Shown one piece after another: positions 8,753-17,815 of a DNA stretch of 64,000 nucleotides. The stretch comes from a bacterium (GTDB lineage: Bacteria; Pseudomonadota; Gammaproteobacteria; Pseudomonadales; Moraxellaceae): the NCBI GenBank assembly GCA_029945725.1, contig JAQSDB010000011.1:248001-312000 (forward strand), read 5' to 3'. The notes under the pieces are model-generated. The model was not told the DNA's origin and did no database searches. It saw only the letters and a list, made by a program, of their open reading frames with translations. Position numbers and translations under genes: made by a program. Within the stretch, counting starts at the first letter, position 1, and each line of letters begins with the position of its first letter.

Positions 8753-9319
8753 GTGAATATCCAGAAAAGTTTGCGCGAAGTTCAGGACAAGGTCCGGGAT
8801 GAGGGCTGGCGGATAAAATGGATTCCCTGGCAGGACGCCGGCCGTGTCGAGCAGGTGTATAACACGCCGCTGACGCTGCTGAGCGGCTTTGGCGGAGCGG
8901 CGGTTTTTGTCGGTGCGGTCTGGTTCATGGCATCAGGGCATGCGCAATGGCCGGTACTGGTCGCTGCCCTGACGGGGCTGCTGACGATTTTTCTGGGCCG
9001 TATTTATGCTGCATTCAACAAGCAGGCGGGCTGGATCCGTGTGACGGCACGGTGCATTGATCGTGATCTTCAGGAACGTGATTATCCCGCCAGGGGAAAC
9101 GTGAAAGTCGTGTGGGAATGCCGCTTGCTGTGTGAATTCAGTCATGACGGGCGCGAGTACCGGGTGACTCCCGAAGCATCCCGCCTGGCGGGATGCCCGT
9201 CCCGGCAAGCGCTTGCGCAGTATTTGCAGGAGAAAATCCAGCCCGATGGCCTGTGCACCTTATGGATTGATCCGGAAAATCCCCTGCATGCGGTATTCGA
9301 AAAAAAACAATGGATCTGA
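8753..9319 (+). CDS. Membrane protein with C-terminal DUF3592-like domain
   Basis: A 188-aa protein starting at GTG. Two transmembrane helices (about residues 41-60 and 66-85, LLSGFGGAAVFVGAVWFMAS and LVAALTGLLTIFLGRIY) are followed by a beta-rich soluble part containing CRLLCEFSHDGREYRVTPEA and LWIDPENPLHAVFEKKQWI. The IDPxNP turn near the end is typical of DUF3592-type proteins, whose role is unknown. The gene stands alone with no obvious partner. Confidence 0.6.
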   Translation: MNIQKSLREVQDKVRDEGWRIKWIPWQDAGRVEQVYNTPLTLLSGFGGAAVFVGAVWFMASGHAQWPVLVAALTGLLTIFLGRIYAAFNKQAGWIRVTARCIDRDLQERDYPARGNVKVVWECRLLCEFSHDGREYRVTPEASRLAGCPSRQALAQYLQEKIQPDGLCTLWIDPENPLHAVFEKKQWI

Positions 9320-9520
9320 GGGGGGCGTGCCAGCAGGAAGCTGCACCGGATAGTGTGTCGTGATGCAGGGCTTGCCCGGCCTCCATGGTTATGCATTTTT
9401 CAGGGTATTTTTTGGTTAAGTGATGTTGCCCCCTTTAATCCGGCTTCCTGCAGTCGATATGATGCTGGCCGGTATTTCCATCAATAAATTCCCCTCAACA
9501 GATTTACGGAGCGTGTCCTC

Positions 9521-9982
9521 ATGAAAATGGTTGCCCCCGCTGACCTTGCCTCGCATGTGGGCAAGGATCTCGGTTCGTCCGAGTGGTTCCTGATCGATCA
9601 GGCGCGCATCAATGCCTTTGCCGACGCCACGCTGGATCACCAGTTCATCCACGTCAATCCGGAGATGGCAAAAGCCACACCCTTTGGCGGCACCATCGCC
9701 CATGGCTACCTGACGGTAGCGCTGCTGCCTTACCTGCAGGCGACCATGGCCGACATGATCATGCCGGAAGGACTGAAAATGGGTATGAACTACGGTTTCG
9801 ACAAGCTGCGTTTCATGGCGCCGGTGAAGGTCGGCAAGCGCGTGCGCGCGCACGCGAAACTGCTGGATGCCACCGAGAGGAAGCCGGGCCAGTGGCTGCT
9901 GAAGTTCGAGTACAGCATCGAGATCGAAGGTGAGGAAAAGCCGGCGCTGGTGGCCGAGTGGCTGCTGATGTATTTCGTTTAA
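9521..9982 (+). CDS. MaoC-family enoyl-CoA hydratase (NodN-like)
   Basis: A 153-aa single hot-dog domain protein. The hydratase residues are in FADATLDHQFIHVNPE (Asp and His), followed by FGGTIAHGYLT, as in NodN/PhaJ-like (R)-specific enoyl-CoA hydratases. It is not linked to the 0-7 kb cluster by operon structure. It is preceded by an AT-rich leader and ends just before a hairpin terminator. It may serve general (R)-3-hydroxyacyl-CoA formation, for example for polyhydroxyalkanoate or fatty acid metabolism. Confidence 0.82.
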   Translation: MKMVAPADLASHVGKDLGSSEWFLIDQARINAFADATLDHQFIHVNPEMAKATPFGGTIAHGYLTVALLPYLQATMADMIMPEGLKMGMNYGFDKLRFMAPVKVGKRVRAHAKLLDATERKPGQWLLKFEYSIEIEGEEKPALVAEWLLMYFV

Positions 9983-9998
9983 GGAAATTCTGAATCAT

Positions 9999-10026
9999 GA
10001 AAAAGCCCGCTCATGCGGGCTTTTTT
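9999..10026. terminator. Bidirectional intrinsic terminator
   Basis: AAAAAGCCCGC, a TCAT loop, then GCGGGCTTTTTT. It lies between the convergent MaoC gene and the DUF2238-like gene. The stem sequence is the same as at 7651 and 27921. Confidence 0.9.
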
Positions 10027-10042
10027 GCGTGAGCGCGGCGGC

Positions 10043-10738
10043 TCACGAGCGGAACAGGCGTGGATTGCTTTCAATAAACTTGCGTATCCACGCCTCCAGA
10101 AAGGATTCCCTGGGGCTTTTCAGGTGGCTCCAGCCGAGCAGGCTGATGATGAGCGCGCCCACGGTGTTCACGATCATGTCCCACATGGTGTCGGTGAGGC
10201 CGGAGGGATCATTCCACATGGGCTTTTGCATGTTCATGCCGAAGATGCTGTCCATGGAGTATTCAAAAATCTCCCAGAAGCCGCCGGCGGCCACCGCAAA
10301 CAAAAAGGCAAAGAAAGCGACAAAACCGGGGCGCATGTGCAGGTCGGCATGCCGGTCTTCATTGAGGGCATACACCAGCAGAAAGCCGAAAATGCCGAAC
10401 AGCAGGCCTGAGCTTGCATGCAGGGCAACGTCCCACCACCACAGGCGCTCGTAAAACTGCCAGACCTCGCCCATGAACAGCGAGGCGAAAATAAAAATGA
10501 TGGCCAGCAGATGAAACTCGGCGGGAAAGGTGATGCGCAGGCGATGGCTGAAAATGACGGGGCCCAGTGCCACCGACATGATCATCACCACCAGGAATGA
10601 GGTGAGCCACTGGCCCTTGAGCAGCGTCAGTACCAGCTCCACCGCCATGACGGCAATCAGGATGCCGACCGTGAAGCGGTGGATGCGCTGGGCGCTCCAG
10701 TGACCCTGTTTCTTCGGCGCCGGGGCGGGTTTTGGCAT
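10043..10738 (-). CDS. DUF2238 (YjdF-like) integral membrane protein
   Basis: A 231-aa protein with about six hydrophobic segments. Conserved-looking motifs are WWWDVALHASSGLLFG, GGFWEIFEYSMD and DTMWDMIVNTVGA, the acidic/His pattern of the DUF2238 family. I start at ATG 10738 (MPKPAPAPKK), with AGGAAG 9 bases upstream. The longer frame to 10927 has an unlikely N terminus. The function is unknown; a membrane enzyme with metal-binding acidic residues is possible. It ends close to the terminator at 9999-10026. Confidence 0.75.
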   Translation of the reverse strand: MPKPAPAPKKQGHWSAQRIHRFTVGILIAVMAVELVLTLLKGQWLTSFLVVMIMSVALGPVIFSHRLRITFPAEFHLLAIIFIFASLFMGEVWQFYERLWWWDVALHASSGLLFGIFGFLLVYALNEDRHADLHMRPGFVAFFAFLFAVAAGGFWEIFEYSMDSIFGMNMQKPMWNDPSGLTDTMWDMIVNTVGALIISLLGWSHLKSPRESFLEAWIRKFIESNPRLFRS

Positions 10739-11062
10739 GGACGACAGCTTCCTGTGGTGAGGCGGGTTTCGGCACGCGCCGGTTTTATCCGGTTCACGAT
10801 GAAAGCCGCGCCGCCATGAAAGCAGGCTCTCTCCGGCCTGGCAAATCAGCCCTGCCGGCTTACGGTATCGCGCGGTCGGTCCAACCTTTGTCGTCAACCG
10901 ATGACTTATTATTGACTGTATGGTCATGGTTTTTGTAGAGTCGTGACCGCATGGTCTTGGCCGGATTTTCCGGCTGCCTTTGACACGAACCTCCAGTACG
11001 TCAGTCGGCAGGTTCCGGGGGTGCCATCAGGGCGCTTCGACCTTTCAAAACAGGGAACCGAC

Positions 11063-12316
11063 ATGACAACATTCTGGACAATACTGCGCCGGGCGCTGCT
11101 GCCTGCCACGCTTCTGGCTACCTCGCTCACGGCCAGCGCCACCTATGTAGAGGGTTATCAGCAGCCCATGCAGGGCTGGAAAATCCTGCAGCCGGACTAC
11201 AACAAGAACAGCTATCTCGATGCGATTTCCTTCGAGTGGGATTACTTCATGATCCACTCGTCAACCTGGAACGGCATTGTCGGCTATGTGCTGGCCAATC
11301 CGCGCGGCCGTGCGCCGTATCTGGGCTGGGCCTTGCTGCCCAATGGCAACAATGTGGGCGTGGTGGGTGAAATCCCCGGCCAGAAGCCCATCGCCAATTA
11401 CGTGAATTTCGGTATCGACAACACCTCCATCAATGCCACGCAGCGTGCCATGCAGGCCGTGGCGGCCAACGGCACCTATGCCGATTACAAGGCGCTGCCG
11501 GCCGGTGGACCGAGTGGCGAGCCGGCGTTTCAGCTGAAAGGCAAGACCGCCGACTGGGAATGGAACTTTCTGGTGACGCAGGACCACGCCAACCGTGACG
11601 TGCAGCGCCAGAGCACGGGTGCTTTCACGACTGCCTACGGCACGGATGTAGGTCTGCTGCCGGAAGAAGAATGGAATGTGGACATGACCTGGCCGCGCAC
11701 GAACGTGGTGGGCTCGGTGAAGCTGCTGGCCACGGGGCAGGTGATCAATGTCAACGGCAAGGGTTATCGCGAGGATTCCTGGGGCAAATACCTGCTCTCG
11801 GTAGATGGCTGGGATTTTCTGGTGTTTGGCGAAGACACGGCCAACGGTGTGATGGGCAGCTGGCAGACCTATCACAAGTCCGACAAGATGGATTATCTGG
11901 ACATGAGTTTCTACGACAACGGCCAGCTGGTGTCGCAGCGCTTCTTTTCCTACAAGAACCAGATGGGCTGGGTTCACCCGAACTGGAAATGGGATGGCGA
12001 AGCTAATTCCTGTGTGCCGACCAACACGAAAATCGTGGCGAAGAACAGCCAGTACACCGTCGAGATCGATGCGAATATCGGCAGCCGCCAGCGTCCGATC
12101 CTGTCCAGCCAGACTGTGGGTGTCGGTATTTTCTTTATCCAGGAACAGTTCCCGACAGTGACCGGCACCATCAAGCGTGCCAACGGCACTGTGGTCAGCA
12201 CCTTTGTGACGCGTGCCGGCGGCGAATTCTCGCGCACCCGTGATGCCGCCCTGTGGCATTCGGATCTGTGGTGCAATCTGTGGAGCCTGGACAAGCATCA
12301 CCGCGCCATGCCGTGA
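11063..12316 (+). CDS. Secreted protein of unknown function (beta-rich, CrtC/AttH-like at best)
   Basis: A 417-aa protein with a signal peptide (MTTFWTILRRALLPATLLATSLTASA, cleavage near residue 26) and an AGGGAA ribosome site before ATG 11063. The mature part is rich in Trp, Tyr and Gly, with segments such as GYREDSWGKYLL and WQTYHKSDKMDYLDMSFYDNGQ. These recall the double lipocalin-like barrels of hydroxyneurosporene synthase/AttH proteins, though the match is weak. It probably acts in the periplasm or outer membrane on a hydrophobic ligand. An alternative start at 10943 would bury the signal peptide and is rejected. No operon partner. Confidence 0.6.
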   Translation: MTTFWTILRRALLPATLLATSLTASATYVEGYQQPMQGWKILQPDYNKNSYLDAISFEWDYFMIHSSTWNGIVGYVLANPRGRAPYLGWALLPNGNNVGVVGEIPGQKPIANYVNFGIDNTSINATQRAMQAVAANGTYADYKALPAGGPSGEPAFQLKGKTADWEWNFLVTQDHANRDVQRQSTGAFTTAYGTDVGLLPEEEWNVDMTWPRTNVVGSVKLLATGQVINVNGKGYREDSWGKYLLSVDGWDFLVFGEDTANGVMGSWQTYHKSDKMDYLDMSFYDNGQLVSQRFFSYKNQMGWVHPNWKWDGEANSCVPTNTKIVAKNSQYTVEIDANIGSRQRPILSSQTVGVGIFFIQEQFPTVTGTIKRANGTVVSTFVTRAGGEFSRTRDAALWHSDLWCNLWSLDKHHRAMP

Positions 12317-12330
12317 GTCTTGCCTGAATA

Positions 12331-12359
12331 AAAACCGCGCCTTTGAGCGCGGTTTTTTT
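12331..12359. terminator. Intrinsic terminator
   Basis: AAAACCGCGC and GCGCGGTTTTTTT with a six-base loop. It terminates the secreted-protein gene on the + strand. Confidence 0.9.
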
Positions 12360-12418
12360 ATGGGCCGGTTTTGCTGGCGGCGCCGGGCGGGCTTTTCAGC
12401 GAGCCTGGCAAAAAGTAA

Positions 12419-12997
12419 TCACGCCTTGTTGGCCTGCGTTTCGGCCTGGCGTTTTTGCAGGCGGTCGGTGTAGGCCTCCAGCTTTTCACGGCCGGTGCCT
12501 TTGCCCCAGGTGCGCGACCACGCAAACATGGAGCCGATCATCACGTCGGCGGCCGTGAAGTGGCTGCCGAACAGCCAGGGGCCTTCACCGAGCTGGTCTT
12601 CGATCACGCTTTTCACGCTTTCGTAATCGTTCCAGCCGCGCCAGGCCGGTGTCTCGACGCCCATGATGCCATCACCCATGGCAGGTTCGAGTTGCGACGT
12701 GGAGTACACCATCAGGGAAAGGTAGCGGCCGTATTCGGCTGTGCCTTTTTTCGGCATCAGGTGAGCAGCAGGAAACTTCTCTGCCAGATAAAGGCAGATG
12801 GCAGCGTTTTCGAAAAGGATGACCTCGCCGTCTGCCAGTGCCGGCAGTTTTCCGGCAGGATTTATTTTCAGGAATTCCGGCGATTTTTGTTCGCGCTTTT
12901 CAAGGTCGATCAGCACCAGCTCGTAGTCGGCGCCGCATTCATCGAGCATCCATCTGGTGATGGCGGCGCGGCTTTTGGGATTGTAATAAAGCTTCAT
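12419..12997 (-). CDS. Glutathione S-transferase family protein
   Basis: A 192-aa GST. The thioredoxin-like N domain begins MKLYYNPKSRAAITRWMLDE and carries the cis-Pro region NPAGKLPALADG and the gamma-glutamyl-binding FENAAICLYLAE (Glu-Asn in place of the usual Glu-Ser). The helical C domain contains HFTAADVMIGSMF, the usual N-capping box. It may conjugate glutathione to electrophiles or act as a peroxidase. The Ser in the first turn (KSRA) could be the catalytic residue. It stands alone. Confidence 0.85.
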   Translation of the reverse strand: MKLYYNPKSRAAITRWMLDECGADYELVLIDLEKREQKSPEFLKINPAGKLPALADGEVILFENAAICLYLAEKFPAAHLMPKKGTAEYGRYLSLMVYSTSQLEPAMGDGIMGVETPAWRGWNDYESVKSVIEDQLGEGPWLFGSHFTAADVMIGSMFAWSRTWGKGTGREKLEAYTDRLQKRQAETQANKA

Positions 12998-13048
12998 GGG
13001 TCACCTTTGCAGAGACGAACGACGGGGCGGGCGCGGACACTAAAACCA

Positions 13049-13477
13049 TTATCCGGCAGGAAGGGTAGCCTGCATCGCCCGGGCAATGCACTCGAAATCC
13101 TGCCGCGGAATTTCCAGGTGGCCGTAGCGGAAAGCATAGCCCCAATGGCTTTTGTCGGTGATGAAGGAGAGCTCGTCCAGCAGCGGGCGAATGGCCGCCG
13201 ATGTGCAGGGCAGGAAGCGGATGTCACGCCGGTAGGGCACAAAACCGGGGAACATGTCGAAGGGATAAACCTCCTCGCCGGTTACCTCACCGATGGCGGT
13301 GAATTTCTGGCAGGGTACCTTGTCTTCAAAACGTTCTTTGGCGGAGTAATAGATGATCCAGTCGCCACGCGACATGCGCCGCAGCGGCGCCGCCTTGCCG
13401 TGGCAGAGCTGGCAGAAACCGCCGGCCACACCCCGGGCCACATGATCTTCAGAGGCAACACCAATCCAGTAACGCAT
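13049..13477 (-). CDS. EVE / PUA-like domain protein
   Basis: A 142-aa protein starting MRYWIGVASEDHVARGV, with an AAGGA ribosome site upstream of ATG 13477. The pattern (W near the N terminus, RRMSRGDWIIYYSAKERF, FTAIGEV) fits EVE domains, small PUA-fold modules that bind modified bases in DNA or RNA. In this form, a short stand-alone protein, its target is unknown. The GST gene lies 51 bases downstream on the same strand. Confidence 0.75.
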   Translation of the reverse strand: MRYWIGVASEDHVARGVAGGFCQLCHGKAAPLRRMSRGDWIIYYSAKERFEDKVPCQKFTAIGEVTGEEVYPFDMFPGFVPYRRDIRFLPCTSAAIRPLLDELSFITDKSHWGYAFRYGHLEIPRQDFECIARAMQATLPAG

Positions 13478-13744
13478 ATCCCGGTCCTTTGCTGCTGGCA
13501 GAAAGCTTAGGGTGCGCGCAGTCTGCTGACAACGTGGTGTCACCAGTCATTCGGTCTGTGCGGGTACGTGGACAAGGGTGACGGTGTATTTCTTTCTGCC
13601 GCCGGTTTTATTGAGTGGGATTGCGGATTAAGCCGGGCTTTGTTGTAGCATCGACCCATAAGGGCTGATGATGGTCGGGCAGCTTGGTTCACCGCAGTTT
13701 CCTTGCGTCACCTCGGGTGTTTTTTGGTGTTATCAGGTTTCTTC

Positions 13745-13918
13745 ATGAGCAATGTCCTTCCCTTCAAAAAGCCCGCCGTCAAGCCAAAGGGGCTGTGCCA
13801 GCATGGATTCCATCGCTGGAAGATCCTGCAAAAGCAGAAGTTTGATGTGCATGAAGGCAAGCTGATCACGGTTTACGAATGCGAGCGCTGCGGCGAGAAG
13901 AAGGTAAAGGCACAATAA
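13745..13918 (+). CDS. Small conserved protein with a Cys-pair (zinc-ribbon-like) C terminus
   Basis: A 57-aa protein, MSNVLPFKKPAVKPKGLCQHG at its start. It has Cys and His in LCQHGFHRW and a C-x2-C pair in YECERCGEKK, so one zinc could be held by C/H/C/C. It resembles small uncharacterised proteins of Pseudomonas relatives with the MSNVxPFK start. The start at 13745 is chosen for that N terminus. The frame upstream to 13703 looks like non-coding. Confidence 0.6.
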   Translation: MSNVLPFKKPAVKPKGLCQHGFHRWKILQKQKFDVHEGKLITVYECERCGEKKVKAQ

Positions 13919-14022
13919 GCCGGGCACTGCTGCCAGAGGGCTCCGGTCAGGGTCAGGGCGCATTGGTCGGACACAACCATCAGGCACAACGGGCCTCCAC
14001 GGTTCACAGGTAAGACATATCC

Positions 14023-14529
14023 ATGAATACCGGTTTCCAGCAAGACTATCCCGCCAGTGTGGACACGCTGTGGCAGGTGTTTGGCCAGCCTGATTATCCG
14101 CAACGCAAATACAAGGCGCAGGGCATTACCGCCTATGCCGTGCGCGAGTTCACCGCGTCTGTCGAAACGATCACTCTTGATCTGACGCGCACGCTCTCGA
14201 TACCGGCAGACAGGATTCCGGCCCTGGTGCGGAAGTTCCTGCATCCCGAGCAGACGCTGCACTATATCTCGCACTGGTTTCGCCGTGGCCCGGAGGCGGC
14301 GGATTTTGATCTGGAAATCATTCCGGTCGGATTGCCGGTACATGTGACGGGCAAGGGGCGATTGCAGCAGACCGGTGTCGACAGCGCACGCCTCTCGATT
14401 GATTTCACCGTGACGGTGAATGTCCCGCTGATCCGCCACAAGGTGGAGAGCATGGTGGCGGCGCAGATTGAAAAATCCTTCCGTGACGACCACGCCTTCA
14501 CCCTGCGCTATATCGCCGAAAACGCCTGA
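14023..14529 (+). CDS. DUF2505 family protein
   Basis: A 168-aa protein beginning MNTGFQQDYPASVDTLWQVF, with a START/SRPBCC-like arrangement: a helix then a long curved beta sheet, ending in VESMVAAQIEKSFRDDHAF. This matches the DUF2505 family, predicted to have a hydrophobic ligand pocket but without a known role. No membrane segment or signal peptide is seen. It is convergent with the SulP transporter gene. Confidence 0.75.
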   Translation: MNTGFQQDYPASVDTLWQVFGQPDYPQRKYKAQGITAYAVREFTASVETITLDLTRTLSIPADRIPALVRKFLHPEQTLHYISHWFRRGPEAADFDLEIIPVGLPVHVTGKGRLQQTGVDSARLSIDFTVTVNVPLIRHKVESMVAAQIEKSFRDDHAFTLRYIAENA

Positions 14530-14603
14530 AACGGTTTCCGCTGACTGCGGAAATCCAGGCTGCCTGGCGCAGGGATAAAGGGCGAGAGAGTGGCTTGCCG
14601 GTT

Positions 14604-16274
14604 TTATTCGGCGCCGGATTCTTCCGTAGCGGATGACAACGCGCTTTTGGCGTGGCAGACGGCATCGTCAACACTGAAGAAATGCATGGCGGAATCCGGC
14701 AAACCGGGAAGACGGGCGTGTTGCAGGGCGTGCCGTGCCGAGGTTTTAAGGCGCGCCAGCAACAGGGTTTTATGCCGTGCCCTGATGTCGGCGGCCAGGT
14801 CGCGCACGGCTTCGATACTGGTGCTGTCGAGATCCGGGCTTTCTTCCAGACTCAGGATGACGGTGCGAATGCTGTCATCCGCCGTGACCATCTGCTGCAA
14901 CTGTCCCAGCATGCGATCGGCATTGGCAAAGAACAGCGGTGTTTCCGGACGCACGATCAGCAGGCCGGGCCAGGTTTTCGCTTCGGGGTGATGCTTGAGG
15001 TTGACGTAGTCGTGACCATCGGCATGCTGGCCGAGCACGGATATCCGGGTTTCTGCCAGGCGCCGCAGCATCAGGGCCAGGCTCACGGCAATGCCGGCAA
15101 GAAGTCCGTCGAGCACCCCTAGCAGCAGGACGGCTATCACGGCAATAACTACCACGAGACGATCACGGCGCCACAGGATATAGGGCTTGAAGACGGCGAG
15201 GTTCAGGGTGTGACCCACGGCATAAATGACGATGGCGGCAAGCACCGGTTCCGGCATGAGTGAAATAAACGGCAGCAGTGTCAGTGCAATGCCCAGAATC
15301 ACCAGTGCCGCGATCAGGCCGGCCGCGCGCGATTGTGCCCCGGCGGCTTCGTTGGCGGAGGTGGCGGAGTAGCCGGCACCGACCGGCATGCCGTGAAAAA
15401 ATCCCGAGACCAGATTGGCGGCGCCAAGGGCAAACAATTCGCGGTTGGGTTCAAAGGCATCGCCGTGCTTCAGGGCAAAACCGCGAATGGAGCTGTAGGA
15501 CTCTGCATACAGGACCAGCATCATGGCGCCCGCGAGTTCAGCCAGGCGCAGCCAGTCGGTGCGGTCCAGTTGTGGCAGTTCGGGTGCCGCCAGGCTCAGG
15601 CGGATGTCGCCGACCAGCTCGACGCCATGTGTCGTCAGGCCGAACCACTGGCCAGCCACAATGCCGAGAACAATGACGATCACTGCTCCCGGCAGGCGGT
15701 GAAACCGGCTCAGCAATAACAGCAGGGCGAGGGCCGCGGCGCCCGTTCCGAAACCCCACCAGTTCCAGTGCGGTATTTGCTCCAGCAGTTCGCCGGCGAA
15801 GAACAGGGGCGCACTGGTTTGCGGGTGAATATCGATGACCTTGGGCAGCTGTTTGATGATGATGACAATGCCCAGCCCGAAGCTGAAACCGCGCAATACC
15901 GGCTTGGCAATGAAATCGGAAAGACTGCCGAATTTGGCTGCCGAGGCCACCATAAACAGCACGCCGGTGAGAATGATGATGCCCATCGCCAGTGTGGCGC
16001 GCCAGACCGGATCGCCATTGGCGAAGGCGGCCGTTGAAGCGGCAAGCACCGCAGCGGAGGATGAGGTGGCCGAGACAATCGCGAAGCGGCTTTTGCCGCA
16101 GAGGCCATAAACGATGAGGCCGGCGAAGAGGGCAATGACACCGGCCTGTGGCGGCAGGTTGGCGATTGAGGAATAGGCAACCGCTTCCGGCAGCAGCAAG
16201 CCGGCGATGGAAATGCCGGCGATGATGTCGGCCAGGCGCGAGGACACGGGGGCGGGAGACGGGGTGTCGGTCAT
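14604..16274 (-). CDS. SulP-family inorganic anion transporter with STAS domain
   Basis: A 556-aa SLC26/SulP transporter. The membrane part (about residues 15-420) starts with DIIAGISIAGLLLPEAVAYSSIANLPPQAG, the typical first helix and substrate-site loop, and contains many hydrophobic segments. The C-terminal STAS domain includes LDSTSIEAVRDLAADIRA, where Asp-Ser-Thr is the STAS signature. Substrates in the family include sulfate, bicarbonate and dicarboxylates; none can be chosen here. It is a stand-alone gene. Confidence 0.9.
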   Translation of the reverse strand: MTDTPSPAPVSSRLADIIAGISIAGLLLPEAVAYSSIANLPPQAGVIALFAGLIVYGLCGKSRFAIVSATSSSAAVLAASTAAFANGDPVWRATLAMGIIILTGVLFMVASAAKFGSLSDFIAKPVLRGFSFGLGIVIIIKQLPKVIDIHPQTSAPLFFAGELLEQIPHWNWWGFGTGAAALALLLLLSRFHRLPGAVIVIVLGIVAGQWFGLTTHGVELVGDIRLSLAAPELPQLDRTDWLRLAELAGAMMLVLYAESYSSIRGFALKHGDAFEPNRELFALGAANLVSGFFHGMPVGAGYSATSANEAAGAQSRAAGLIAALVILGIALTLLPFISLMPEPVLAAIVIYAVGHTLNLAVFKPYILWRRDRLVVVIAVIAVLLLGVLDGLLAGIAVSLALMLRRLAETRISVLGQHADGHDYVNLKHHPEAKTWPGLLIVRPETPLFFANADRMLGQLQQMVTADDSIRTVILSLEESPDLDSTSIEAVRDLAADIRARHKTLLLARLKTSARHALQHARLPGLPDSAMHFFSVDDAVCHAKSALSSATEESGAE

Positions 16275-16434
16275 GATCGGTATTCGCCGCTCCGGTGCGC
16301 TGCTGTTGATGATTGTTCTTGTATCAGCGCAGTGACAGTAACACGGCGGCGGCCGTCTGCAGGGTGTTGCCGGTGTGTCATGATTTTTTGTTCTGGCGGA
16401 ACCGGAATGTCTTTGTGGCGTGAATCATGACGCA

Positions 16435-17142
16435 TCAGGCGTTAATGCAGTGCAACCATTCTTCGAAGGCATCGTTGACTTGTTGCGGCTGTTCCAGCAC
16501 GGAAAGATGGCCGCACTCCTCGATAATCACAAGACGGGATGCCGGAATGCCGGCGACCATTTCTTCATGCAGTGATACGGGGGTAATCGCATCGTCGCGC
16601 CCGCACAGGACCAGTGTCGGGCATTTAATGTTTTTCAGAAAAGGCCGGCTGTCGATGCGCCCGATAATGGCTTCTTGCTGCCGCACAAACGCGGCTTGGC
16701 CAACCGTAAGCGCCATGGCCCGGAATATTCCTGTCAGCTCGGCATCCTGCAGATGCGCCGGATGCACCATCTTTGGCAGCAGCCCGTTCACCACGGCCGG
16801 AAAACTGTTGCCGGCCAGCTTGATCAGCTTGCGGCGATTTTGCGTGGCTTCTGCGGTGTCGGGGCGAGCCGAGGTATCCAGCAGGGCAAGGCCCGTTACC
16901 CGTTCGGGTGCCTGGCGCATGATTTCCAGTGCAACATAGCCGCCCATGGATAATCCGGCGAGGGCGAAGTGTTGCGCGGGCGCCTGAGCGAGGGCGGCAG
17001 AGGCCAGTGCGGCCATTGAATTTTCTCTGGTTGAATCGGCAACCGTAATGTCAGCGATATCGGCAAGACCCGATATCTGGGCCTCCCACAGGCGGGCATC
17101 ATTGAGCAGGCCGGGTAGCAGTAAAAGAGGAATATTGCTCAT
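16435..17142 (-). CDS. Alpha/beta hydrolase
   Basis: A 235-aa compact alpha/beta hydrolase. LLLLPGLLNDARLW forms the oxyanion region, LAGLSMGGYVAL carries the nucleophile Ser, the acid is in LVLCGRDDAITP, and the catalytic His is in EECGHLSVLEQP. The close resemblance to esterase/3-oxoadipate enol-lactonase-like proteins gives no precise substrate. The FMN reductase gene begins its stop region 29 bases upstream on the same strand, so the two may be co-transcribed. Confidence 0.85.
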   Translation of the reverse strand: MSNIPLLLLPGLLNDARLWEAQISGLADIADITVADSTRENSMAALASAALAQAPAQHFALAGLSMGGYVALEIMRQAPERVTGLALLDTSARPDTAEATQNRRKLIKLAGNSFPAVVNGLLPKMVHPAHLQDAELTGIFRAMALTVGQAAFVRQQEAIIGRIDSRPFLKNIKCPTLVLCGRDDAITPVSLHEEMVAGIPASRLVIIEECGHLSVLEQPQQVNDAFEEWLHCINA

Positions 17143-17171
17143 GGGTACATGCTTCCGGTGATTTTTTCAGG

Positions 17172-17750
17172 CTATGACGCCAGTCTTGCCGTGACTGCCG
17201 CCAGCGTTGCGCCAAGGGCAGTTGCGGCGGCCTGCAGTCTGGCATCCGCCAGTTCACCGTTTTCAGCAAAGGCTTTATGTGCCTGCGAGACAGTGACCTG
17301 ATCCGGAATGACGGTCAGCCCGAGAATGGTGAGGTACTGGCGCGTTGCCAGCAGCGAGCGCACGCCACCAAATCCGCTGGGTGAGGCAGACGCAATGGCC
17401 GCGATCCTGCCCTGGAAATGGCGCAGACTGGATTGACCGGAAGGATCGGGGCGGCTCATCCAGTCCAGCGTGTTTTTCAGCAGCGGCGGAAAAAACCCGT
17501 TGTATTCGGGAGTGACGACCAGCAGGCCCTGATGGGCGGATAATATCTCCAGCAACTTCACCGCACTCTCGGGCATGCCAGTGGCGGTTTCATCATCGCC
17601 GTTATAAATCGGCATGGGATAGTCATTGAGATCAACGATCGTGACCTCGGTGCCTGTCTGGCGTGCGCCGGCCACCACAATGCTGAACAACTTGCGATTA
17701 AAGGATTCCTTGCGGGTGCTGGCGCAGAAGGCCAGAAGCTGGATGCTCAT
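17172..17750 (-). CDS. NADPH-dependent FMN reductase
   Basis: A 192-aa flavodoxin-fold reductase. AFCASTRKESFNRKLF binds the FMN phosphate, and TPEYNGFFPPLLKNTLDWMSRP is the family signature. The start at 17750 is supported by GGAAG upstream. It should reduce FMN or quinones with NADPH. It lies upstream of an alpha/beta hydrolase on the same strand. It is a distant paralogue of the gene at 8099. Confidence 0.85.
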   Translation of the reverse strand: MSIQLLAFCASTRKESFNRKLFSIVVAGARQTGTEVTIVDLNDYPMPIYNGDDETATGMPESAVKLLEILSAHQGLLVVTPEYNGFFPPLLKNTLDWMSRPDPSGQSSLRHFQGRIAAIASASPSGFGGVRSLLATRQYLTILGLTVIPDQVTVSQAHKAFAENGELADARLQAAATALGATLAAVTARLAS

Positions 17751-17815
17751 ATAATCTTCCTTGTGCAAAAAACATGTGAAAAAATATCAGGAACCGTATC
17801 AGGGCGACCGTGCTG

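Noticed and set aside
11261-12301. 346-codon frame antisense to the secreted protein gene
   Set aside because: The + strand has a signal peptide, ribosome site and terminator; the antisense frame has none.
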